Of a stretch of 64,000 nt of DNA, positions 56,881 to 64,000 are shown one piece after another (position 1 is the stretch's first letter; the number at the start of each line of letters is the position of its first letter). Location of the stretch: NCBI GenBank assembly GCA_914767885.1, contig CAJZBQ010000030.1, positions 496,001 to 560,000 of the forward strand, written 5' to 3'. Position numbers and translations under genes: made by a program. The stretch comes from Blepharisma stoltei. Taxonomy: Eukaryota > Ciliophora > Heterotrichea > Heterotrichida > Blepharismidae. The notes under the pieces are model-generated. The model did no database searches and was not told the origin of the DNA. It saw only the letters and a list, made by a program, of their open reading frames with translations.

Positions 56881-58992
56881 ATGGAAATTAATTTTTTATC
56901 AAAAATGTTTCTACCCTTTATCTTACCATTCTTAGTAGCAGGAGCTCAAGCTTCTCTAGCAAATCCAGAGCAAATTCATATTTCTTGGACAGAAAATGAG
57001 CATGAAATGAAAATCACATGGTCCGTCTTCTTAGAAACCGAATGCAAGTTATGGTATCGCCCTACACTATGCAGCGATACAAGCACAGATTTTGCTTTTA
57101 AGCATATAAAAAGCCAACACACAAAATTTGATGAAGGAACTTGGGTTAATCGTTTTGTTTTTATCCATACAGCAGTCTTAACTAATCTTCGAGATGATTG
57201 CTTTTATGAGTATTATATCGAAAATCATATCTCGACCAGTGATACCTATATCTTCAGCGGACAAACCCCTCAGTCATTTGATAACTATGGCAACTCCAAT
57301 AATCCTGTTAAAGTAATTATTTTCGGCGATTTAGGGACTGGACCACATGGGAACTTGACTTACCAGTATTTACAAGCGGATGCCGTTTCTAGAAATTTTT
57401 CCGCAGTTTTTCATATGGGAGATATAGCTTATAATTTAGAAAGCAATGACGGAGAAGTGGGTGATGAATTTTTAAATATGATACAAAGCACAGCGGCAAT
57501 TATTCCATATATGACTTTACCCGGAAATCATGAAAATGACCAAAATATGCTTCATTACCGGATGAGATTTAATATGCCAAAAAACAATATAGACCCAGAC
57601 GGTCTCTTTTATTCCTTAAACATTGGCCCAGCCCACTTTGTTTTTTTAAACACAGAAATTTATTTTGATTATTATAATTACCCTTATGATGAAGAAGATT
57701 ATCAAAGACTTTGGCTTATTAATGACTTAACAGATGCAAATGCCCATCGCAATGAAAGACCATGAATTATAGTATAGCTTGAGCACTCTTTTGGCTTAGG
57801 CTTCCCGATCTTTCCTGATGGGAAAGAGGGAGTTGATAAAAACCAACTGATTCTGGCTTTATTGACTCCTAAATGGCAGCAAGTGGTTTTGTCATTTGGG
57901 AAGCTTCTCATACTGACATTAGTTGGTTTGGCTAAAGCTCCTCTTTTCTATCGGGAAAGATCTAGATGCCCAATAAAATAGAGCGCTCGGGTATAATGAC
58001 TCATCATCCTCTATATTGCTCATACGATTTCTTTAGACATAGTGTAGAGAGAAACATTGTCTGTGGAGCTGATACCTGGTTTTTCAGAGATAAATTTGAG
58101 GATATTTTTTATGAGCAAGGAGTTGATATGTTCCTTGCTGGGCATTTGCATACTTATGAAAGAATGGGTCCAATATATAAAAATAATACAGTTAAGAGTG
58201 AGCGTGATGATTTGAACTTACATTTAAATCCTCAGGCAACTGTTTATATGATTGATGGAAATGGAGGAAGCGTTATAGCTGATATCGAATTTTAGACGGT
58301 ATGCTTTTAAAGTTGTATGAGCCAACTAGAGTGTAGATTTTCGACTAGAGCTGATAAAACTAACTCGAGACTGAAATTTCTTAGGTTAATTTACTATTTG
58401 AGTAGTGCCAATTAATCTGAAAATTTATGATCAAATCATAGATATAAAGCTAAAAGTTAGCATAGGCTATATAGGTCACAATGCAGAGTTAAGCACTACC
58501 CCTCATTTATGGAACTTATACAGTTCTAACGACTTTGGCTATGGAAGAATGACTGTATTCAACAAAAATCGTAATAAAATGGCTAATTATGGAAATATAC
58601 TTCTCTTGCAGATTTTATTAGTTTTCGAGGCGAACCTTTATCCACAATGACAATATGAATAACCACATAGGGTATTTCAACTGGATCAAGGAAAAAGGAG
58701 GCCTTAAGGCGGAGCACACACTGGAGTCTAGTTAGGATCGGCCAGAAAAGACTTTCTGGCACTTTTATGGTATTTTCTGGAATCCTTTCTTGACAAGATG
58801 GCTGTTAACGCTATCAGTTGGGAGTTAAAGGGAGGCTCTCATATTAATTCTGCGAAGATAGTATCACTTCAAAATAAGGATAATTAAGTCTGAATATTCA
58901 ATAAAACTCATTTGTTTTTTGAGCAATTCAGCGCTGCGCAAGAAAAAGTTACAGATACTCTTTGGTTGATAAAGACAAGAAATAGATTCTAA
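56881..58992 (+). CDS. purple acid phosphatase, copy 2, with three insertions
   Basis: ATG at 56881, TAA at 58990-58992; 451 residues after removing 57773-57993, 58276-58471 and 58556-58894. Signal peptide 'MEINFLSKMFLPFILPFLVAGAQA'. Catalytic blocks: 'VIIFGDLGTG', 'HMGDIAYNLES', 'TLPGNHEN', 'MTHHPLYCSYDF', 'FLAGHLHTYERMGP'. Every junction matches the uninterrupted sequence of copy 1 or 3 (for example 'NERPWIIVMTHHPLYC', 'GNGGSVIGHNAELS', 'MTVFNKTHLFFEQF'), so the deletions are validated by paralogy. Very similar to copy 3. Confidence 0.95.
57773..57993. mobile_element. 221-bp MITE-like IES in phosphatase copy 2
   Basis: TA-bounded, with imperfect inverted repeats of about 75 bp at each end (blocks 'GATCTTTCC.GAT.G.AAAGAGG' and 'AACCAACT.AT'). 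Removal restores 'WIIVMTHH'. Copy 3 lacks an insertion at this site. Confidence 0.9.
58276..58471. mobile_element. 196-bp IES in phosphatase copy 2
   Basis: TA-bounded, both ends begin TATAGC. Removal gives 'GGSVIGHNAE', identical to uninterrupted copy 3. Confidence 0.88.
58556..58906. mobile_element. SINE-like insertion in phosphatase copy 2, 12-bp duplication
   Basis: Direct repeats 'TATTCAACAAAA' (58556-58567) and 'TATTCAATAAAA' (58895-58906). The body carries 'GAACCTTTATCCACAAT' and 'CTTAAGGCGGAGCAC', shared with 62.5 and 9.2 kb copies. Removing 339 bp restores 'MTVFNKTHLFF'. Confidence 0.88.
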
Positions 58993-59769
58993 TGTGTTTT
59001 AAAAATTTAATCTATTAGCTTTTGAGTTATGATCTTTTATATTTATTCAATTCTTTTATATTGCATTCAATAATAGAGATACAAAAGATATAGCTCCCCA
59101 CATCCTTATCGAACGACCCTCCATCATCCTATAAAGAAGGCTACTAAAAAAATTATAAATTAAATTAGATTTTTCATTTCAAAATAACTCGCATAGGATA
59201 GGAGGATAATTTGATAATAGATATGGAGGAGTAAGAATTATGTATTATTCGAACATCTTGATTAGTCTACCTTAATGCAAAGTTCCATTTAAGTTATCTT
59301 TCTTTTAGCAGAAAATATACATAAATAAATTTAAATGGTTTATTAATAACTCAACAAGTAAAATTTTGATGCTTGACTTGTTTTATTTCCATGATTTATA
59401 TTATTTTCTTATTTTATAATTATTATTTTTAAGCCATTATTAATTTTCTATAGGCTATTGAGCAGTGTTAATATGGAATTGTAAAAATTTTTGAGTAATT
59501 TATTGAAAAAGACTCAGATAATATTTAATTTAGGAAAAATCTTTGTTTTAGTTATTAATTTTTAAACTTTAAAAATCTAAAATTATAACATAGTCTTCTA
59601 TAAGATCCCAATTTTACTAAATCAATAGGAGATTCTTTAAATGTTCTTTGTTTAAAGTCAATTCAATCAATTTGAAATACTTTCCTAAAATATTTCTTTC
59701 TTGATTTTTTTAATTTGCTTGAGCAAAATAAATATCCAAAATGTCAGCTGTTACAAATATTTTAGAAAA
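58993..59769. other. intergenic spacer between phosphatase copies 2 and 3
   Basis: AT-rich; includes a probable small IES at 59091-59231. No ORF otherwise. Confidence 0.4.
59091..59231. mobile_element. probable small IES, CATCCTTGATCGAACGA-related
   Basis: Starts 'TAGCTCCCCACATCCTTATCGAACGA' in pieces (motif at 59099-59116) and ends 'ATGGAGGAGTAAG'. About 141 bp, TA at both edges. Intergenic, so not frame-tested. Confidence 0.5.
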
Positions 59770-62267
59770 ATGTTTCTTCTACTTATCTTGTTATGCTTAT
59801 TCTCAGGAGCCAGAGCATCATTTTCCAAACCAGAACAAATTCATATTTCGTGGACAGAAAATGAGCATGAGGTGAAAATCACATGGTCTATATTCGTAGA
59901 GGTTGAATGCAGGCTATGATATCGTCCAACACTGTGCAACGCAAGCGCAGATTTAGATTTTAAGAACGTATAGAGGATGAATTTGTATAAATCAGCTTAT
60001 AGCCACTGTTGAGAATTTTAACCATAATTTAGATTTTCGCTAAAAGTTGAGCAGCCAATGAGAACTAGAAAAACTTTACAAAAATAATGTGGCTTATAGA
60101 CTCCTATTTGAAACTGTGAGATTTTTTTCGACTTTTAGCTTAGGTTGAAAGTTGGAAAATAGCACTTATGGAATCAATCCCATTCCTAGAGCTATATCAA
60201 GCCACCACATAAAATTTAATGAAGGAAATTCCGTTAATCGCTTTGCTTTTATTCACACAGCAGTCTTAACTAATCTTCGAGATGACTGCTTTTATGAGTA
60301 TTACATCCAAAATGATATTTCTACAAGTAGTACTTATATATTCGGAGGAAAAACACCTGAATCATCAGATAACTACAGCAACTCGAATGATCCAGTAAAA
60401 TTATAGGTTTTTCTCTCTTATAGAGAGATAAGATGATGCCCTAAGCTTGACCTGAGAAGTTTCACCACATAAGGCCTGTATTTTTATCTTTATTGGAGAG
60501 TTAAGTAGTGAAACTGAGTTTTTAGCCCAATCTAGTCTTTAAAGCTTGAAAGCAATACGATAAACCGAAAAGTTGTGGAACTTTGATTACTTGCCAGCAG
60601 TGTTTATAGCTATTTCGACCAGTAAAATAATAATACATTTACATTTATCGCGGCAAAGAAATCTTAATTTATTTCGGCCTACTAAAATGTTCTGACGAGA
60701 TAATTTGTCTGATTCATGAAATAAAAGCATGCTTAATTTATGATCGCATTTAAATAAATGGGTTTAGAGCATATTTCTTTTATCATTCTAAAAATGATGA
60801 AATCGGCTGGACGCTTTGGGGTTTTAGGGGTCTTTAAGAGCTAACACTATCTATTATGCTCATTTCATGTGAGCACTTCCTGCAATATTAGACTTTAAAA
60901 AATTACTTTTCATTAATTTGACATTTTTACAATTTTTTTTTTTCGAATTTAATTCATATTAAGTAATTTATCTTAACCATACTTTTATCTGAAATTTGAA
61001 TAATTATCATGAATTGAGCATATTTTTATTTTCATGTGCTGACCAGAATCAGCTGGTCAGAACATCTTGAAGGGCCGAAATAGCTATAAAGCAAGTGATC
61101 AAAGTTTCACAACTTTTCAGTTATCGTATTGCTTTCAAGCTCTAGAGACTAGATTAGGCAAACAACTCAGTCCTAACACTTACCTCTTCAATAAAGATAG
61201 TAATGCAGGCATTGTGTGGCAAAACTCTTCCGGTAAAGCCTAGGACACACTTTATCTCGCTATTCAAGGAAAATCTCTATAATTATTTTCGGCGACTTAG
61301 GGACAGGCGAATATGGGAACTTGACTTACCAGTATTTAGAAGCTGAGGCAATTTCTAGAAATTTTTCAGCTGTTTTTCATATGGGAGATATAGCTTATAA
61401 TTTAGAAAGCAATGATGGTATCGTAGGCGATGACTTTTTAAATATGATATAAAGCTTCTCTTTAAATTTTCCATTAAAAAAAACTGATAATTTTTAAAAA
61501 GTAATCTATAGGAAAACTTCATACAAAGCACAGCAGCAATTATCCCATATATGACTTTGCCTGGAAACCATGAAAATGCTCATAAAATGTTGCATTATCG
61601 TACTAGATTTAATATGCCAAAAAATAATTATGCTCCTGAAGGCCTTTTTTATTCCTTAAACATTGGGCCAGCCCACTTTGTTTTTTTAAACTCAGAGATC
61701 TATTTCGGTTATCAGCATGATCTTGAAAATAGTCAAAAACTTTGACTTATAAATGACTTAACAGACGCAAATACACATCGTAATGAAAGGCCATGAATAA
61801 TAGTTATGACTCATCATCCTCTGTATTGCTCTTATGATTTCGCTAGACACAGCATAGAGAGAAATTATATTTGTGGAGCTGAAGCAAGAATTTTGAGAGA
61901 TAAACTTGAAGATATTTTTTATGAGCAGGGAGTTGACATGTTTCTCGCTGGACATTTACATACCTATGAAAGAATGGGTCCAATATATAAAAACAGCACA
62001 GTTAAAAGTGAACTTGATGACTTGAATTTGCATTTAAATCCACAGGCAACTGTTTACATTCTTGACGGGAATGGAGGAAGTGTTATAGGGCACAACGCAG
62101 AGATAAGTACAACCCCTCATTTATGGAATTATTACAATTCTAATGACTTTGGGTATGGAAGAATGACTGTTTTCAATAATACTCATTTGTATTTTGAGCA
62201 ATTTAGCGCTGCAAAAGAAAAAGTTACAGATCATATTTGGCTGGTAAAGACCAGAAATAGATTTTAA
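59770..62267 (+). CDS. purple acid phosphatase, copy 3, with three IESs
   Basis: ATG at 59770-59772, TAA at 62265-62267; 439 residues after removing 59969-60194, 60402-61279 and 61448-61521. Signal peptide 'MFLLLILLCLFSGARA'. Catalytic blocks as in copy 2: 'IIFGDLGTG', 'HMGDIAYNLES', 'TLPGNHEN', 'MTHHPLYCSYDF', 'FLAGHLHTYERMGP'. TGA-encoded Trp ('CRLWYRP', 'QKLWLIND', 'NERPWIIV') aligns with TGG or TGA Trp in copy 2, direct evidence for the code. IES sites differ from those of copy 2, so they were acquired after the duplication or lost selectively. Confidence 0.95.
59969..60194. mobile_element. 226-bp IES in phosphatase copy 3
   Basis: TA-bounded. Ends 'TATAGAGGATGAATTTG' and complement 'TATAGCTCTAGGAATGGG'. 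Removal reads 'DFKNVSSHHIKFNEG'. Confidence 0.9.
60402..61279. mobile_element. 878-bp IES with ~210-bp TIRs in phosphatase copy 3
   Basis: TA-bounded. Long imperfect TIRs: matching blocks 'GAGATAA', 'TATCTTTATTG.AGAG.TAAG', 'AATCTAGTCT.TA.AGCTTGAAAGCAATACGATAA', 'AAAGTTGTG.AACTTTGAT.ACTTGC' and 'TATAGCTATTTCG.CC'. The interior (about 60615-61060) is AT-rich without an ORF. Removal reads 'DPVKLIIFGDLG', the first catalytic block. Confidence 0.93.
61448..61521. mobile_element. 74-bp IES in phosphatase copy 3
   Basis: The smallest IES seen. TA-bounded; ends 'TATAAAGCTTCTC' and complement 'TATGAAGTTTTCC'. Removal reads 'FLNMIQSTAAIIPYM', as in copy 2. Confidence 0.92.
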
Positions 62268-63102
62268 TAAGATTAAAAATTATATTTATTTTATTGCTTA
62301 AATTTTCATATTTTATATGAAGTTGATTTTTTTTATTATTTTCTTTTTAGAATACAAAAAGCTTTAAGAATTATTTATTAGTGGAAAGTCTTGATGAGTT
62401 TCTGACTTGAAGCAAAATTTAGATTAAATGGTATTTGGTGTGAGCGAAGTTGCTTCACTAATTTTCTCTTCTTATTCTTCTTGGAATTTTATTTATGGGG
62501 TTTAGTTTTACCGATGAACCTTTTATCCACAATATCTATGGAGACTCATAGGATAAGGTGATGGCTCTGATCCTGGAGTAGATTTTTGCTGCTTGACACT
62601 CCAAAGGAAGGAGAACCTTAGGTGGAAAGCACTCTAGACTAAAGTTGGAGAAAGACGATTCAATGCTGCCTATGAGATCAAGAGGCAAACTAGTCACCAC
62701 TTGCTCAGGATGGTTTTCGACCCAATGAAAAGGTCGCGTAGGAAATGCCGGTGATGTCACTAATTTAGCTGCCATTCGGGGACCCCATATGGCTTTTGTA
62801 ATCATCTTTCAGATCCGACGACACACTAAATACTCTAAGTAAAGAAATTTTAAGTTTAATACTTGAAACAAGGCTTTATTTAAGTTTAATCTTTCTTTTG
62901 AGAGAAAACTTCGATCACAAAAAGATTTAAGATGCTTATCAATATTTGTTTTTTCTTCCAAAACAGTCGATATTGATTGATTTTTCCATGAAATTAAATT
63001 TGGTGGGGGAACCATAACAAGTTTTTTACTTCTTCAGACAATTTATTGATCTAAATAATGAAATAGAATATTTAATGGAATATAAAATTTATTTTTTTTA
63101 TT
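62268..63102. other. region of repeats and an unassigned minus-strand ORF
   Basis: 62268-62440 is AT-rich 3' flank. A SINE-like copy occupies about 62440-62810. A minus-strand reading frame from ATG at 63015 ('MVPPPNLISWKNQSISTVLEEK' start) has coding-like composition for about 68 codons, then runs via TGA into the repeat and stops at 62536. It may be the start of a gene broken by the repeat; I found no continuation on the other side. Confidence 0.35.
62440..62810. mobile_element. SINE-like repeat copy
   Basis: GC-richer block sharing 'GAACCTTTTATCCACAAT' and 'CCTTAGGTGGAAAGCAC' with the phosphatase-2 copy, and 'GGAAATGCCGGTGATGTCAC' with 'GGAAATGCTCTTGACGTCAC' of the PIG-M copy. Target duplications not identified. 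Confidence 0.65.
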
Positions 63103-63423
63103 TTATAATCTTAATATAATGTCGAGATTAGAAATCAGGCTGCTTCCAGACTGCACAACTTTCTGCTTTGTATTAGCATTTAAATTAATATGTGTATGTG
63201 GAAGCATCCCAGGAGCATAAATAATCGGAGTTTGTATTATGCTGCTTAGTGAATGAGATTTATGATGAATGTTTGTTTCACTTGATATGTTGATTGATAC
63301 TGACTTTTTACTCCGGCTATGAGATGAAGAAGGCTGGTTTTCTTTATCGTTATTATATGTTGGCCTAATAGCAGATTTCAATGCCTTTGAATTACTCCCA
63401 GGAATAGATTTTCCTAATTCCAT
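63103..63423 (-). CDS. small Ser/Asn-rich protein, unknown
   Basis: ATG at 63421-63423, TAA at 63103-63105; 106 residues, no intron needed. Composition is low-complexity: 'KENQPSSSHSRSKKSVSINISSE', 'HHKSHSLSSIIQTPIIYAPG'. No domain or signal is seen. Codon choice is AT-biased as in the other genes. It could also be an exon of a longer gene. Confidence 0.5.
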   Translation of the reverse strand: MELGKSIPGSNSKALKSAIRPTYNNDKENQPSSSHSRSKKSVSINISSETNIHHKSHSLSSIIQTPIIYAPGMLPHTHINLNANTKQKVVQSGSSLISNLDIILRL

Positions 63424-63601
63424 ATTTTCAAATTCTTTAACTTCCTATTTGATTATACGATTTTTTTATTGGCCATTACAAAAATTGCTTTTTCAAAAAT
63501 ATTGATTGATCAAGGATGGAGGTGTAAGAATTGCAAGAATGACATTTTTTGAATAATTTTAAAATGCCCAATTAAAATAACTTGTAATTAAAATAAGAAA
63601 T
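63424..63601. other. spacer with an IES-like terminus
   Basis: 'TGATCAAGGATGGAGGTGTAAG' near 63508-63530 matches the right end of the CATCCTTGATCGAACGA family; the left end is not recognisable. Confidence 0.35.
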
Positions 63602-64000
63602 TTATATATCTATGATTTTGCTTTCATCTTCAGAAGACTCTATAATAATTCTTTCCCCAACTATAACTTTTTGAAATATCTCTTTATTAAAAATATTTCC
63701 TTTTGGAGATAATAAAAATGTATCTTTTTGTTTTGTAAATAATAGTCAAGCTCTAATATAACTCATAGCCTCTTTATAGTTGGGATCTAATTCAGGATTA
63801 ATAATATCGCCAATATTTATAATCAGCTGCCTTTTGAAATAAAAATTCCCTATTGTTGAGACTTCAATCTGATTTCCATTATCAAGAAGACTTATTTCTT
63901 TGATTGTGAATTGGTTAGACATCCACCTACAAATAACTTGATATAAACACGTAAAAACACCAGTCCAGTCAAATAATAAGTGAATTCAGCCCATACTTGA
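63602..64000 (-). CDS. unknown protein, 3' part at the window edge
   Basis: Open on the minus strand from the window end to TAA at 63602-63604, using TGA as Trp twice ('MGWIHLLF', 'IRAWLLF'), which is why a standard-code scan sees only fragments. Near the edge there is a hydrophobic stretch 'WIHLLFDWTGVFTCLYQVICRW', then 'MSNQFTIKEISLLDNGNQIEVSTIGNFYFKRQLIINIGDIINPELDPNYKE' (given in parts here only as landmarks) and an acidic C-terminus 'ESSEDESKIIDI'. The real start may be the ATG after the hydrophobic stretch or lie outside the window. No family recognised. Confidence 0.6.

Noticed and set aside
14811-62267. Interrupted genes as pseudogenes
   Set aside because: Interruptions are exact insertions between direct repeats, removal restores conserved motifs, and remaining codons show no decay; IES excision explains them better.

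Overview
The window reads as germline (micronuclear-type) DNA of a heterotrich ciliate, most likely Blepharisma. Three things seen in the sequence support this. (1) TGA is a sense codon for tryptophan in nearly every gene, while TAA and TAG stop; conserved proteins (frataxin, midasin, PIG-M, SF3A3, sulfatase-fold and purple acid phosphatases) only read through with TGA=Trp. (2) Introns are 15 or 16 nt, of the form GT...AG. (3) Genes are cut by dozens of insertions whose removal, leaving one copy of a short direct repeat (usually TA), restores the reading frame exactly. These are internal eliminated sequences (IESs). In nearly every gene the remaining length is then a multiple of three and family motifs become contiguous.

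Layout. 1-8.4 kb: end of an acidic protein gene, then minus-strand genes for a coiled-coil protein, a leucine-rich-repeat protein, an unknown protein, a myristoylated MGRN1-type RING ligase and a helix-turn-helix protein. 8.7-12.7 kb: PIG-M, split by a retroelement-like insertion and by a 2.5-kb IES with a satellite array. 12.9-14.6 kb: AGC kinase. 14.8-30.9 kb: midasin (MDN1), cut nine times, including by a 1.87-kb fold-back element. 31.3-32.1 kb: a selenoprotein W gene with TGA at the selenocysteine position and a SECIS-like hairpin just after the stop. 33-45.7 kb: degenerate Cu/Zn SOD, two coiled-coil genes, a calmodulin-like protein, an A9-domain (AIR9-like) coiled coil, PLAC8, a PIN-like carrier and a triple-module calcyphosin. 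47.7-54.8 kb: DUF229 phosphatase/sulfatase-like protein, SF3A3, COMM-domain protein and frataxin, the last split by a 1.3-kb IES that carries a LINE-type ORF. 54.9-62.3 kb: three tandem purple acid phosphatases. 62.3-64 kb: repeats, a small unknown gene and the 3' part of another.

Mobile DNA falls into classes: TA-bounded MITE-like IESs, among them an eleven-copy family with a four-fold motif architecture shared by two unrelated-motif families; GC-rich, TIR-less, SINE-like insertions flanked by 8-22 bp target duplications; and large fold-back elements. Three insertions (in SELENOW, MDN1 and FXN) have direct repeats with no TA.

The most notable single observation is that UGA appears to be read as Trp throughout but as selenocysteine in the SelW gene. 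IES boundaries and introns were worked out by hand from reading-frame continuity and repeat structure; no alignment or database search was run.
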